Part shown: positions 1 through 12,591 of the stretch, piece after piece | How the letters are laid out: each line of letters opens with the position of its first letter | Numbering within the stretch: the stretch's first letter is position 1 | DNA from: Rotaria socialis | Taxonomy: Eukaryota > Rotifera > Eurotatoria > Philodinida > Philodinidae | Assembly (NCBI GenBank): GCA_905331475.1 | Contig: CAJNYU010001726.1 | Coordinates: forward strand, 2,637-66,636 | Direction: 5' to 3' | Length of the DNA stretch: 64,000 bases | The notes under the pieces: model-generated | Seen by the model: the letters and a program-made list of their open reading frames with translations, nothing else | The model's database searches: none | What the model was told of the DNA's origin: nothing | Program-made: the position numbers and the translations under genes

Positions 1-3
1 CCC

Positions 4-65
<62 letters not shown>
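1..65. repeat. Poly-C homopolymer at window start
   Basis: 65 bases that are all C except an A at position 4. Such a run has no counterpart in the AT-rich sequence around it. Together with the poly-G run near 33 kb it looks like a sequencing or assembly artefact (two-colour Illumina machines write poly-G for lost signal) rather than a biological feature. Confidence 0.9.
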
Positions 66-66
<1 letters not shown>

Positions 67-330
67 ATTCCATGATTCTGTGATTCCATTGATTCTGTAT
101 GATTCCAGTACTATAAAAATCAATTGTTTTCTCTTTCAATTTTTATGACTCAACCAAAACCAATACCAGATTCGTGTTCAGAATGAAAAACTAATTGTAA
201 TCAAGATGAAAACAGCTGAATCCGGAGCATTGAAATCACCCGGAATCACTAGATCTCACTGAAGAGTTTCAGTGATTCCGAGCGATTCTGTTGATTCTAC
301 CTGATTCCAATGATTCTATGACTACAGAAT
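66..330. repeat. Degenerate GATTC-rich minisatellite-like tract
   Basis: The pentamer GATTC (often TGATTCC, TGATTCTG or GATTCCA) and its complement GAATC recur many times at irregular spacing between 66 and about 330, for example near 66, 76, 84, 94, 272, 282, 292 and 302. No reading frame is associated with it. It looks like a decayed simple-sequence array. Confidence 0.6.
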
Positions 331-2219
331 CAGCTTTTCCCCCTTGATTAAAATAGCGATCAATTATATAAATCTTACATGAGGACACTATTCAGACGTT
401 ATTTCCGCTCAATTCAATTCATTTTTTTCAATTTGATTGCAACATAAATTTCAATATTGTCAGACTGCAAATAATTGTTATTTCGATGATAATTACAATT
501 TTATTTTTGTTATCGTTACTGTTATTTTGAAGGTTTCACCTTCGAAACAATTTTACATATTATACAGGTGCATTTCATTGAAATTTTCACCTATTATTCT
601 TCCGTTCGGATAGAACTTATTGCATTTTACAAATTCTATTAAGACTATGAACGTCATACATGGATTCAACTAGTTCGTTGGAAGAACGTTTTTCGTGTCG
701 AATAGTTGAAGATTTTATTCACAATGTCTAATAGAAACTACTTATTTCGATCGACATAATATTGCCATTAGAATATCGTATGGTGAATAAATCCATGATG
801 TGCCTGTCATTCGTTGATAATTCAGGCTAAATTCTGAAGATTTAAAAAAATCGTTTTCAGTCTGCTCTCTCAATTTGATGCCAATAGAACGAGTAGAAGC
901 GAGTTAATACAATAGAGTCATGTAGTAAAAGGAATCTAGTTAAATTAAATGCTAGAAATTTTTCTTCAAACATCTAATAATTAATTATATGTATATCTTT
1001 CGAAGTGCAAAGATCTCAATAATTAATTGACGTTCTCTACTCTAACTGAGTAAGCTCATTAGATCTTTCTTGAACAACGTATTCATTTTTTGATATCGAA
1101 TAATTTCTACGCTGACGTTGGACGTATTATCATTTTCTCTCTAATGCAGCCATATTAGACTAATAATTTCAAATATAATAAATACAGGAAGTTTTCAAAG
1201 TTTATTTTTTGTAAATATATGATAATCTCTCTTATTTTTCTGACAAAAATAAAACTTATAACAAAATGGTAAGTCATATTTTACTGCGTTTTCTCTGAAT
1301 TATTCTTCTGTTGCCCCAAATGAATGTATTCTAACAAAAACATATAACAATTCAGCAAAAAGGGCATCGTTAATTTATTGTACCGGTTTTTTCTCTGTAT
1401 AAGGTTACGATATTGTACCATAAATAAAAAGCTGACATACTTGTATTCAAAAGAAATAACAGAAGAACATTGTTGTTCTTAGACAACGTGCACAATATTA
1501 TAATTGTCAAATGAATATTTTGAAACTCTTTCATCAAAAAATTTAGGCATTTTATTTGGAGCCCATTTCTTCTATTTTTAGTTTAAGATGCTTTTTAATT
1601 AAAAATTTTGTTCAGCAATATTACTGGTATATTTTAGACCGTGATCATCACGAAATTAAGAATCTAAATTCTTTTGTGATTTTTCAGTTGTTTTCATCTA
1701 GTTCTATTAGTTCTACCATATGACTGCGTGAGCAATATTTTGACGGATGAGTAGTTTTTCTTTTAACATTTTTTTACACTTTACAAGACTATATACGGGC
1801 TAAGTTTGTTCTAAATTGACAAAAGAAACTCGTTTCAACTTCCGTAATACTTTTCATGTTGCCAGATAGCTTTTAGGATTTATTATTAAAAATTAAATAA
1901 AAAAATATATTAGTGTTAAAATTTTCTGTATTGCTTTTCATAAATAGAAAGAAGAAAAGAAATTTTAAATTAATTTAGCTGTATTATGTTCGTTTTAAAT
2001 GGCAACAAGCCTTTCAAGTATGTCTCGGTACTTCCGGACAGAGATTATCTTGAAATTTTATTTGAAGTAAATTTCGAAGAAATTGATGTTTAACTTGGAT
2101 TCAATATAGTTTTCCTTGACAAAAAGATGATTCGTACGTATATTGTTTGTTTTCTTCTTCTTTTTTTGAAAGGATTAATGAAAATAATAGAAAACGACAA
2201 TAAACCAAATTTCTGAATT
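331..2219. other. Non-coding stretch, nothing recognised
   Basis: AT-rich DNA with stops in all frames and no ORF above noise. I see no RNA gene, repeat family or promoter-like element that I could defend. It probably contains the 3' flank of the PLAT-like gene on the minus strand. Confidence 0.6.
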
Positions 2220-2774
2220 CTATGTGTAACATACAGATTTAGCTGGTTCTAGGAAATAAATAAATATAGGATTGCCTGAAATAATCCATTGATTATTTGT
2301 TTGAGCACCATTCACTTGGCTGATATAGATACAACTTGGTTTCCAAGCTATATCAAAGAAAAAGAGTTAAAAAGTAACCACCACAAATTATTAAACTTAC
2401 GTGATCCAACCCATTGATCATCATTCATAAGTTCAATGCCTTGCATACTATTTCCTGTTTCATCGAATTTCACATTTGTATATATACAAATATCTACTTG
2501 ATTTCGCTCAAATGCATTCATCGATGGACCAATACTTCTTAATGCTTTTCTAGTTGAATTTGCATTTGTTCCAATAATGGTAATATACATATATATCGGA
2601 ATTAGTACCAACACCTTGTTCATTAGCTGTATGAATTTCAAAGAATAAATAATCTTTAAAAGATTTTGATGTTTCTTCTTTGTTCTCTTGATTTTCGATC
2701 AAATTTGCAGCATTATACACAGCAAAACTATTAACAGTAACTGAAAATAAAACGAACACAATCATGATGTACAT
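2220..2774 (-). CDS. Secreted PLAT/LH2-like domain protein, one-base frame break
   Basis: Two exons, 2401-2774 and 2220-2347, with a 53-nt GT-AG intron. The protein would be about 166 residues: a hydrophobic N-terminal signal peptide (about 1-18), then one beta-rich domain with the PLAT/LH2 hallmarks (GVGTNSDIYV, then IIGTNANSTRKAL, FERNQVD and a final Trp-rich GNPIFIYFLEP strand). PLAT domains bind lipids or membrane proteins; the ligand here is unknown. The reading frame is broken once, near 2585-2595 in an ATATATAT-like stretch: removing one T joins the two halves, and the exon sum (502 nt) is one over a multiple of three. This is either a consensus indel error or a young pseudogene. Everything else, including the intron and stop, is intact, so I favour a real gene. 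The PLAT assignment rests on pattern only. Confidence 0.65.
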
Positions 2775-4022
2775 TGAATTACAGATGTTTATTATTTCTA
2801 AACTAGTACAGAATCAGTTGTTTCTCTTTTATACGTTCTCTTTTTGTAAATCAAAGATAAACTTGACAGAAGGTGAATCGATCAGCTTGCTTTTGATAAC
2901 CTATTATGAGAGTCAGGAAAACAACTGATAAGCATGTCTCGTGGAAATATTAGACATAACAAGCGATTCATCATTCATCACTATCACCCATACGAAATCG
3001 ACACATAAAAAGTGATAATCGTGATCATGAGTTAGAACATTATTTGGTACTTATAATTGCTACAGCGCTAATATTAAATTATTTTACTTAATCACTGCAA
3101 CAAATGGCAGATACAACAGAGAGATAATAATATTCCCATAATGAACTGTATAGATATGTTCTCATTTGAATGTATGCTAGAATGAATAATGCAGTACATA
3201 AAATCTAGGTTTCTCAAATGTATAAATTAAATATGAAGATATATATATATATATATATATTATTTTATAGTATAGGATATGTATCGAAAATAAAGCCACC
3301 AAATACGAAGTTTCTTAGATGATAGTAGAAATGAAAAATTAGATTTTATGCCATTGCAACTCACATAGAGTTGTACTTGTTATTTGTCTTTTTGTAATTC
3401 AAAATGATTATCAACATATCAAAACGAAAGTGTTAATTTCTTCTACAAAAGTAGACTTCGCAAATTCAGTTGTTTTAACCAAGTCATCAACAATTGTATG
3501 TGTATTGGGTAGCAGATGTTCTTTAACTCGAGTAAATAACCTCTACTATATCATGCTGTTAGTACTGGCTTATATGTCTAATCGAGTATATCACATAGAA
3601 AGTAATTATAGTTGAACAGTTAATGATATATGATTTACAATCAAAATATTACTTCTTTTGGATTTTTGACCAAAAAATGTTTACGACGAATGTCACGACA
3701 GAAAAGCATTATGATAGAACTCGAAAATCTACAGCTTAGTTGTAATGAAACATATCTATCATCTCTCTATGTGATTGTTGTCGTTATTTTTCTTTCTTTG
3801 TCTTTCAGCAACAACGTGACCTATTATTTTCCTTATTGAATAGAACGATCGATTTCGACTACTAATAGTGAATATTCTATATATATATATATGATTATTT
3901 CAGATAGCAATCTAAAATAACACGTATACTACAGGTCATCTTTTGAATTCGATAAAGACATTTATTCAAAAAACAAGAGAAACATTAAGCAAAAAAAGAA
4001 AAAATTCAACTTTATTTCTATT
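2775..4022. other. Intergenic region between divergent genes
   Basis: About 1.25 kb between the PLAT-like gene (-) and the RRM gene (+), so it should hold both promoters. An (AT)n run lies at about 3239-3260. Short open frames at 3430-3839 have no homology I recognise and look like chance ORFs. Confidence 0.6.
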
Positions 4023-5384
4023 ATGTCTAATAAATTATTTGTTGATGGTATCTGTGAAATAGATGATGAAACAATTAAATCTTATTTTTTACGATTTGGT
4101 TCTCGTATAACAAACTATGAATCACATCGGCATCGTCCAACAAATGCATGTTGTTTCGCTATAATATCATTCGTATCACATCATACAATCGATGCTATTC
4201 TGAATGAACGACCACATTCAATTAATCTATATCCATTATTTGTTAAACGCTTACTTCCACCTGAAGTATGCTCATTTATTGAACGTCTTCTACCTGTATC
4301 AAGTATACTGGTCTATGATAAAATAAATAAAGAATTCGATGAAGAATATTTAAGAGCCTATTTTGAAGAGTTCGGTAATATTTTAAAATTTGAACGTGAT
4401 TTTATTCGTAATCGTTTACTTATTGAATATGATGATTATGATTCTGTTGATAGAATATTTTTAAACAAAGATTATTTACCATATACTATTGATATACATA
4501 AGAATATTTTACCACAAGCACAAAATACAATTGAATATCATGGTGTGTGCCGTCGTAAACAACAACAAAATGTTATTAAGCATGAAAAACAGAAAAAAAT
4601 ATATAATAAGAAACAACACCGTGTTGATGATGAATATCAAGATTTATTACAAAAGACTATTGAAGATTTAATAAATTGTAAAGCTCAATTAAAAAGTAAA
4701 GAAAATGATTATATAATTCTAGAAATGGGTGAGTTTCTTTTTTATAGAATAAATCGCTCAGGCACCTTTTCCTTTTCTACTCAAAAGAATATGCTACAAT
4801 AAAAGAAAAAGTTGATAAATTAAATCAATTTCTTCTTCTCAATGATCAAAATAAAACCATACATTCATGTCTATCATGTAAAGAACATAAAGTGACTATA
4901 GACCGATTACAACACAGATTTATAAAACTTAATGAACAATATGATAAAATTAACTCACAATATCAACAATTACTAGAAATACAATATACACCTATAGCAT
5001 TTTCAAAATCTAGTAAATATCATTATAATTTAATATAATTGAAGTATGAGATTAAGTTTAATGTTCAGAACATGATATTTCAATATTACCTCGTCGACAT
5101 GTATTATCAACTAGACTAAATAATAATAGAAATTTAAAAACTGAAGGTTTGTTAGTTTTGTAATCCTATCTATTGAAATTAATTTCTTCTGCTTCCATAG
5201 CATCAGAAAATTGTTTGTCTCAATCTAATCTATCAACATTTGACTTAAACGATATTGGTAAATTTCATTTCTTTTTACGCAATTATCAATAGTTGTTTTT
5301 TATTTATTTATATTAGCAATGAAACAAGCAAATTCTCGATTACCAACGATTCGATCACATGTTCAACAACATCAAACAACATAA
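4023..5384 (+). CDS. Divergent two-RRM RNA-binding protein with coiled-coil tail
   Basis: Five exons: 4023-4728, 4788-5012, 5069-5146, 5201-5257 and 5317-5384; coding sum 1,134 nt, 377 residues, all phases consistent. Introns are 54-60 nt. Residues 1-75 start NKLFVDGICEIDDETIKSYF, which is the beta1-alpha1 of an RRM (RNP2-like LFVDGI). Residues 95-160 (SILVYDKINKEFDEEYLRAY onwards) form a second one of the hnRNP/Musashi layout. The RNP1 aromatics are poorly kept, so RNA binding is plausible but not assured. Residues 175-300 are Lys/Gln-rich and predicted coiled coil with CLSC in the middle. The last 60 residues are low complexity. A genome annotation that stops at the first in-frame TAA (5036-5038 inside intron 2, or 4800) would truncate the protein. 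It could be a germline or oocyte RNP component, but that is a guess. Confidence 0.75.
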
Positions 5385-5599
5385 GGCTACGACATCATTA
5401 AAAAGCAATGAAAATTAAACTATAACTTTGTTTTTCACACTTTATTTCTAGCTACTTTCTTTTTAATTTTTGAAAGAAAATCTCTGCATGCCAATTGACA
5501 TATTGATTATTTTATTAGCAAACCCCAAGAAAAGCTATAATCATTTAGAGAAAAAAAAACTTCGATAGAATGTTTTATATGAGTTTCTTCATTTGAATT

Positions 5600-6386
5600 T
5601 TATCGCTTCTTTTGTGCTAATTTAATCAATGTTCCACAATGGGGGCATTCAAGTTGACTTGGTTCATATGTAACCGGTACGGATGTTGATTTCCATACTG
5701 GTGCTGGTGATGGTTGTCTAACATATTGGCGATTAACTTGTGGTGGTAATTGAGAATTTTCGATTACTACACGGTTATTTCGAGTTCGACTACCGATGCT
5801 TGCCAAAATAAACAGAAGCATATATAGCAAAGCAGTTGCTAATAATAAAGCGGCACAGGCTATTTGACCTTTTAAGACTTGAACTTTTCTTCCAAGTGGA
5901 GCAGACGGTGGTCGATTATAAGATTGTCCTAGATCATTACAAATAGCACTAGCAAAATAACATTTATCTATATCTCCAATAAAAAAAGCATCCAAAACGA
6001 TCAAAGCTATAGCAGCAGCAGCACAAAGTAATGATATAAAAAAAACGTATAATGCACATCTACGCGAACGATGACAACAAACTAGATTTGATAGAAACAA
6101 AAATAAATATTAGATAAAATAGAAATCATCGAACTTTTTTTTTTTGTTAAATACCTAGCGTAAGCATGGCTATCCATGATAAAGTGAATATAGTTGATAA
6201 CCAAAAACCAGCATAAAGTGTTCCTTTGACTGGTGTTATAACTACAGATGCTATTTCAAGACCAACAATTGCAAATGTTAAAATCATTTGTAAGAATCCT
6301 ATTATAATCGGTATAACAATCGAAAATTTTGAACGCCATTGAATTTCTTTATCAAGCTCAGACGTGTACAAATATGATGGTTGCAT
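5600..6386 (-). CDS. Four-TM (tetraspan, MARVEL/MS4A-like topology) membrane protein
   Basis: Two exons, 6155-6386 and 5600-6081, with a 73-nt intron; 237 residues. Four hydrophobic segments sit at about 24-50, 57-77, 86-110 and 148-171. The short loop between the first two and the longer Cys-containing loop between three and four (CYFASAICN) are typical of four-TM scaffold proteins. The tail is cytosolic, Pro-rich (RQPSPAPVW), and ends in a small CPHCG motif about 14 residues from the C terminus. The lone C-x2-C could bind metal only with a partner. No family signature is clear enough for a name; MARVEL, MS4A/CD20 or claudin-like proteins are all possible. The gene is convergent with the RRM gene, 215 bp away. 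Confidence 0.7.
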
Positions 6387-7972
6387 CTTGTTTAAAGAAT
6401 CGATAAGTGAAAAATGACTTTTGCTATCAAATTAGAGACGAAAATTTTCTTTTGTATTATAAAGAGCATAAGTATCTCGAATTTCGGCGTTTGTACATAA
6501 GTATATGATATTCGAGATGTTCTCTCATCCTTTTTTTCTTCATTTTTTCTTTGACTTGACAACCAAACAAAGGTAACAAGAAGAGAAGTATCATATTTAT
6601 TAATGATTAAAATCTATCATATACCAATAATAGAAACAAACACAATGAACTTGATAAAATTTGTGTGGCGGTGATATTATTGAACAGAGAAGAAAAAAAT
6701 CTGTAGTTCATGATTTGCCTACGTTTGAGTCAAAGAAACTAGGAGAAAATGTGCACCTATTTTAATACAATCGATGATGCATTGATGCGTTACTGTTTCG
6801 TTCTCAGATAATGATGACGATAGAATCATATGCATGAAGAAAAAAAAAGAAAGTATACGTTGTCACCTTGAATAAATGTTTGTTTACATGGACTTTTTAA
6901 ATACTATTATCTAGATCAAAGAAAGTGCCGTAAGTTTACAATCATATACTTCGTTTGAGGTAGATTAGTTGTTCGATTTGGAGAAAATCAAGAATTTAAG
7001 TGAACAATTTTCGTAATAATATATGAATTCGTATTCGTTCAATGTCCTGAAAGTTCTCCAGAAAATGTTATGTAAATATCGTTTAAACAGTTTAAGTAGT
7101 TTATAAATATTAAAAACTATGATTACAGCACATTATTCGAAGTGTTTTTCTGTATATTTTCAAATAGATATTAGAAAAAGAATCCATTTTCTTTCACCAT
7201 AGAAGTTAAATTATCTGTTGTGAGAATGGAAAATAATACTATTCTCGACTGCAACATGCCAAAATCAGACATACACTATATTAGAACTATTTTTTCGTCA
7301 TTTTTATTAAACCAGTCTAGAAATAGATGAATAAAAGTTTCAAAAGACCTTGAAAAACTACACAAGAGAAAATCATCAAAACCAATCATACTTATATCAT
7401 TTATTTTCCGAATAGTGGCAGATCCAATTATGACTTCATATCTTTCGATGAAGATATTTCGATATCAATTTATCTAAAAACATCAATAAGAACTAGATTG
7501 AATAAAAGTTAATTTTAATAATGACATTCAAGTAAAAGAATTTCTCGTTTTTCTCTCGGATGGTGTCGTTTTCGATTAGAAAATGGTCTATCGACAAATA
7601 TAAAGTGAAAATCTATTCGAGTAAGATGCCTATGTAGGCTTGATTTAGCCCCAAATCACAATCAATAATCGAAACATTTCAAACAGTTACTTGAAAACAA
7701 AAATTATGCAAGATAAAACTTCCATAAATATACGTACGAGATAGTTATTTAAATTTTCTCCAGAACACATGCATTAGTATGAAATGTTATTTCCTCGTAC
7801 ATAAAACATTCAATTGATGATTCAGCATTGGTAAATTTGTATCTATTCTTCAATATCTTTTTTTTTCTCGGCTAGAAAAATTATTTTTGAAAGAGTGATT
7901 TTATTATTAATTTAGATTTTTGTATTGTTTCAATCCAATAAATATTAGAATAGTATCGCCGACGAAGATACC
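6387..7972. other. Intergenic region, promoters for divergent genes
   Basis: About 1.6 kb between the four-TM gene (-) and the GT31 gene (+). AT-rich, no ORF of interest, no repeats beyond short A or T runs. Presumably holds the two promoters. Confidence 0.5.
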
Positions 7973-9227
7973 ATGCAAAATTCCACTTTGCTTCGTATTA
8001 GTACGAAAGATTGTGATTCTGACAAAGAAACTACAAAAAAAACTTATGATCATAATGACCGTTTAACTGGTAATGGTTCAAAAATAATCGCATCTGATTA
8101 TATTAAAATAATTGCGATTAATACCTTACTTCTTATTAGTATTATATTATATAATTATGAGATACCCTTAACAGAACAATCTCAAACAAACCTCCATCCA
8201 GTTGTAAACAATATATCCAAAATAAATGAAACTGAAGAAATAGATGATAATCCATATGGATTTCATCCATTTTATCAAGTTCATAGACGTATTCAATATA
8301 AAAATCCGCCTGTAAATCCATGTAATAATATCGATCCAAAGAAAACTTTATTATTTGCAATATTATCACGTGCCAGTAACGTTCATATACGTGAAGCTAT
8401 TCGACTAACCTGGGGCGCTCGGAGAACTTATAATGATATTGAAGTACGTTTAACATTTCTCGTTGGTGTTGATGATGGAATGATAAAACAAATTGAAATA
8501 GAACAACTACTTCATCATGGTAAGTTTAGTTGAAACTAATTTTTTCAAAAAAAAACAGAAAACTCTTTACGACTATTTTATTTTGTCCATTTTGTTAGAT
8601 GTTGTACAAGTGAATTTACCAGAAAACTATCCTGTTGTATCGTACAAAGAATTAGCAGCAATTTGTTGGAGCAAATATAATTGTCCAGGCATACAATATG
8701 TTTTTAAAGTTGATGAAGATATTCATTTAAATACACCATTGTTAACACGCATTATTTCTGGATTTATTCAAAATGAAACAATAGCACAGACTCCAACAAT
8801 GTTTGGTTGGTTTAGACATAAATCACGAGTTGATCGTAAAGGACGTTATCTTGTTACAGAAGAAGAATATCCAGGCTTTTATTATCCACCATATACATTT
8901 GGAATTGGATATCTATTAACAAAAGCTGGTCGTGATAATTTATGCATTTATGGTCAACGTCCACACCCAGTGACGCGTGTTGGTGATGCGTATATAACTG
9001 GTATTCTACGGGACCATGCCATGGTCCAATATGCACGTTTTGGTGACGTACATTATATTTATTCGGGCACACTTAATGGACCACATTGTTATGAATATTT
9101 TACGTACGATCCAAAATTACTTGTATGCATGTCTGGTCTACATTCCGGCGTTGTTGATGTCGCTGATGAATATGTTCATGTATGGGATGCAGTATATAAA
9201 GAAAAAGGTGAAGATCTAGCTGAATAA
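7973..9227 (+). CDS. GT31-family beta-1,3-glycosyltransferase (type II Golgi protein)
   Basis: Two exons, 7973-8519 and 8599-9227, 79-nt intron, 391 residues. A short cytosolic tail is followed by one TM anchor at about 44-61 and a stem with NxS/T sites, the type II Golgi layout. The catalytic part carries the GT31 series in order: REAIRLTWG, LTFLVG, then YVFKVDEDIHLN with the metal-binding DxD as D221-E-D223, then YPPYTFGIGYLLT and GDAYITGIL. In most GT31 enzymes the last motif is EDVYVG or EDVxxTG; here the first acid is replaced (VGDAYITG keeps only the D), which could matter because that region supplies the catalytic acid. The enzyme would transfer Gal, GlcNAc or GalNAc from a UDP-sugar in beta-1,3 linkage during glycan synthesis. 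Donor and acceptor cannot be read from the sequence. Confidence 0.9.
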
Positions 9228-9807
9228 TACAAGTGATATGCGTTGTTTTCGTTCGAATAAAATCAAAATTACAAAACTCATTTATCATCTTGCTTAATCA
9301 TAAAAGAAAAATTGCATTCATGAATAATATGTACACTGCTTCCAGATCTCGTTTTATATTTAATTTTCATAAAAACTTTAGACTTTCGAAGTTATTTCAA
9401 TGAAAATATGCCATAATAATAAAATCTATGCTTATACTATAAAATAAATGACACGCTGTCTACTTCTAACGAAATAAAAGTACAAGAAATTATGAATTTT
9501 CAATTACAAAAAAAAGTGCAGTTCTATACATGTTGAAATATACTTAGTTTGATTTGGTTCTCTTTTAATTAACGATATCCAATTAAATAATGCACACTTT
9601 TCATTCTCTATCGATATTCATGTGTAGTTCTAACGAATAGACTTTCTTTAATATTCGTAATCTATAATTGTGTGAATTTATACCGGTGAGTAGTTAAACA
9701 TATTTGTCGATAAAGACTTATTAATTTAATACCGAAACAATTCATAGATACAATGAACGTTTAGATGTTTATTATTTTTTTCTCTAACAAATAACAAAAA
9801 CAAAATC
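9228..9807. other. Convergent intergenic region
   Basis: 580 bp between the stop codons of the GT31 gene (+) and DCAF13 (-), so it holds two 3' UTRs. No other feature seen. Confidence 0.5.
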
Positions 9808-11647
9808 TTATTCTTCTTCTTTTAAAATAACTTTCGATCGTTCTGAAACAAATGGTACTGAGCCAGGTTTGCTATTAGCACGTGCATTGGCTTCGTGACG
9901 TTTCTGACTTTCTTGTATTGTTTTGTGTTCACGTTTAGCATGATAGACATGTTTCGGTAAATTACGTTGTCGCGCAATACGTTTTATTTTTGGAAAATGT
10001 GCAAATTTTTCTTTCAGTGCATCATTGTATTCAAGTGTTTCTGCTTCACGATCACGTATCTAATGAATAATAATATCGAAATCAAATTTTCTCATAAAAA
10101 AAATTTTCAAATAGATAACTTACCACTCCAAGTTTTTCACTTGCTTTAGCTTTCCATAATCTTAGACACATTTCATCTGAACCTGATATAACATATTTAT
10201 TATCTGCTGTCCATTGAACACAACTGATATGTTGCATACGTTTTGTATGATAAATATCTCTGAAAACCAATAAGAAAAAATTTAGAGAAAAAAAAAGAAA
10301 AATTTCATACGAACCTGCTATGTCCTTTATCAGCAGCAAAAATACGAACAGTTTTATCATAGCTACCACTAACAAATTCTTTGCCTGTTGGAGAATAATC
10401 AATATCGATAACAGCTGCTACATGATCTTTATGAATATTAAATGGACGTTGCAGATAACGAATATCGAAACTGTACAAACTAAAAAATAAAAATCAATGA
10501 AAATTTTGATTAATTAAGAAAAATAATATTTACTTGAAATCTTCATTAGCTGTTGTAAATACGAATGCTTCAAGAGGATTCCATGCAAGTGAACTGGAAT
10601 TCATTTGAAGTGTAATCTAAACGTAAGAAGAAGATATTAGAAAAATTGATTTATTTCATTTTATTATATGACTTTTCGTAATGGTACTGATTGTCTTGTA
10701 TCATAAAGAATTATACTTCGATCAGCAGCACAACTAGCAAGTACAGTAGTCTAAATATAAAAACAAAGCAGCTAATAAGAATTATTTCGATTTGTAAAAT
10801 ATGTTAGTAAAAAACTTTGTGTTTTACATTATCTTTATTATCTTACAGCTCAGCTAGATAGAGTATACGAATCGACTTAAAAACAATTACAAAGTATTCT
10901 TTTATAATTTTCAACTTACTTCTATTGGATTAAATTTGACTTTAGCATGACTATCAGCACCCCATTTAAATGATTGAAGAGGTTGTGCACGTTGTTCATC
11001 CCATAATGATACATTTTCACCACTAGTAGCATATTGTGAATTTTTATAATGATGATCAATCGATGTAAATACATGCTACAAAGAAAAAAATCATGATTTC
11101 CACGGTTTGAAATTTTTAATATGTCAATATACTTTTCCAACAATCGTCATTGCTGGTGCATCATAATTATCCATTGACCATCGTTTTATTAATTTATCAT
11201 TTCCAATTGAATAAAACGCAGTACCATCAGGTATAACACATATATCTCGAACGAATCCATCATGTGCTGGTATTGTTGCTTGACATGTTCGTTGAGCAAC
11301 ATTCCAAAGTTTTATCTAAATAAAATTTTATTTCTCAGTAAAAAAAAAGAATAGTTTTATTGTATTCAATAAATTACTTCTCCATCGCATGAACCGGATA
11401 GAAGTAATGAGAGTTGTGTTGAATGCTTTGTTAAACATTGTACACTGTCACGATGACCATCCAAACTACATATGAATGGTCGCGCAAATATACGTTCCAT
11501 TTTAACAGCATTCATCGCACGAGTATATTCACGTGCTACTTGAAACGGATGAAGATCTGGATCATAATTTCGTTGTACTGGTACTATGTCTTTTTTTGTT
11601 TCACGGACATAGTCCGATGGATTGCGACATAACATTTTAATCTTCAT
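9808..11647 (-). CDS. DCAF13: DCAF13/SOF1, WD40 protein of the small-subunit processome
   Basis: Eight exons (11378-11647, 11133-11315, 10920-11075, 10673-10750, 10534-10616, 10315-10479, 10124-10259, 9808-10059) give 440 residues against about 445 in mammals. The start MKIKMLCRNPSDYVRET, then NYDPDLHPF and SLDGHRDSVQCL are SOF1/DCAF13 hallmarks, followed by WD blades (LLSGSCDGE, FVSGSYDKTVRIF equivalents) and the conserved tail KRIARQRNLPKHVY with PGSVPFVSE. The yeast protein Sof1 belongs to the U3 snoRNP/SSU processome needed for 18S rRNA maturation; in animals DCAF13 is also a substrate receptor for CUL4-DDB1. Exon 4 ends at a slightly weak donor (GTCATA). All junction phases agree. The gene lies head-to-head with RPL38, 449 bp apart, pairing two ribosome-related genes that could share promoter elements. 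Confidence 0.95.
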
Positions 11648-12096
11648 CCTGTCTAAAACAAAATATTAGCTTAGAAAATACAAACGAAGAAAACAGGCTT
11701 TTCTATGATTTATTGATGGATGGATATGGATTGATCAACTTTCTAAGTGAGTCATTCATAAATTTCTAACCGTTTGTAAGAGAACGAATCATTTTTATCA
11801 GTTACTAGCGACATATTGTTTACTATTATATTTTTTTTATATCGGATAATAGTAAAATAAAATCATTGAAAATAAATTTTTATAAATCAAACACTGTAAA
11901 ATTCTATATACATAGAATATATTTTATTCTAATGAGATTTGAATGTTTTTTTTTCTATGAGGTAAAATGTGGACATCGTATCGAGTTGTTTATTATTTAA
12001 TTGTCCATGTCACTAGTTGATTACTATAAGAAATGCAAGACAAAAATGTATCTATTCTTTTAGATTTTCCATTCATCTCGTAACTAAACCATCAAA
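11648..12096. promoter_or_regulatory. Candidate bidirectional promoter between DCAF13 and RPL38
   Basis: 449 bp separate the two divergent start codons. Both genes serve ribosome production, so shared control is plausible. I see AT-rich sequence and a TTCTTTTAG at about 12055-12063 just before the RPL38 5' UTR that could be a cis or trans splice acceptor. No defined core element could be assigned. Confidence 0.4.
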
Positions 12097-12410
12097 ATGC
12101 CTAAGGAAATCAAAGATATCAAAGATTTCTTACTCATTGCTCGACGCAAAGATGCAAAATCAGTGATTATTAAACGTAATCCTGAACATGGTACACGACA
12201 AGGAAATACAAAATTCAAAGTTCGATGCAGTCGATATTTATATACTTGTACTTTTTATCAATGATTTTTATTGATGAATAATTTTTTGAGTCTGTTTTTT
12301 TTTTGCTTCTAGTAATCGTGGCCGACAAAGAAAAAGCTGAAAAAGTCAAACAATCATTGCCACCTGGTCTCAATGTAAAAGAAATTAAACCAAAAGGCAA
12401 AAGTACATAA
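12097..12410 (+). CDS. RPL38: Ribosomal protein eL38
   Basis: Two exons, 12097-12247 and 12313-12410, 65-nt intron; 82 residues. The start [20 protein letters not shown], then [13 protein letters not shown] and [16 protein letters not shown], are diagnostic of eL38, a small protein of the 60S subunit. It is longer than the usual 70 residues because of a short extra loop before KFKVRCSR (around [10 protein letters not shown]) and a six-residue C-terminal extension. The AATAAA at 12506-12511 is the likely poly(A) signal. The next gene, EMC1, begins 181 bp after this stop codon on the same strand. Confidence 0.97.
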
Positions 12411-12505
12411 GAACTTAAACCGTTAAACGAAAAAAAAAAGAAGAAACTTGTTCCATCGTTGTTTTTTTTGCGAACTTTTGTTCGAATTTTAGAGAAAAAC
12501 ATTTG

Positions 12506-12511
12506 AATAAA
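12506..12511 (+). terminator. Poly(A) signal AATAAA of RPL38
   Basis: Canonical AATAAA 96 bp after the RPL38 stop and 80 bp before the EMC1 start codon. Its position inside such a short gap is what makes an operon-like arrangement worth testing. Confidence 0.6.
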
Positions 12512-12591
12512 ATCGCAGAAAAAAATTATTATAGAAAAACTAGAATGATTGTTCTTTTTTTGTTATTTACATTTTAATAATAATCTTCTAG

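Noticed and set aside
3430-3839. Two small plus-strand ORFs with hydrophobic stretches
   Set aside because: Short, AT-driven, no splice-linked continuation and no family resemblance.
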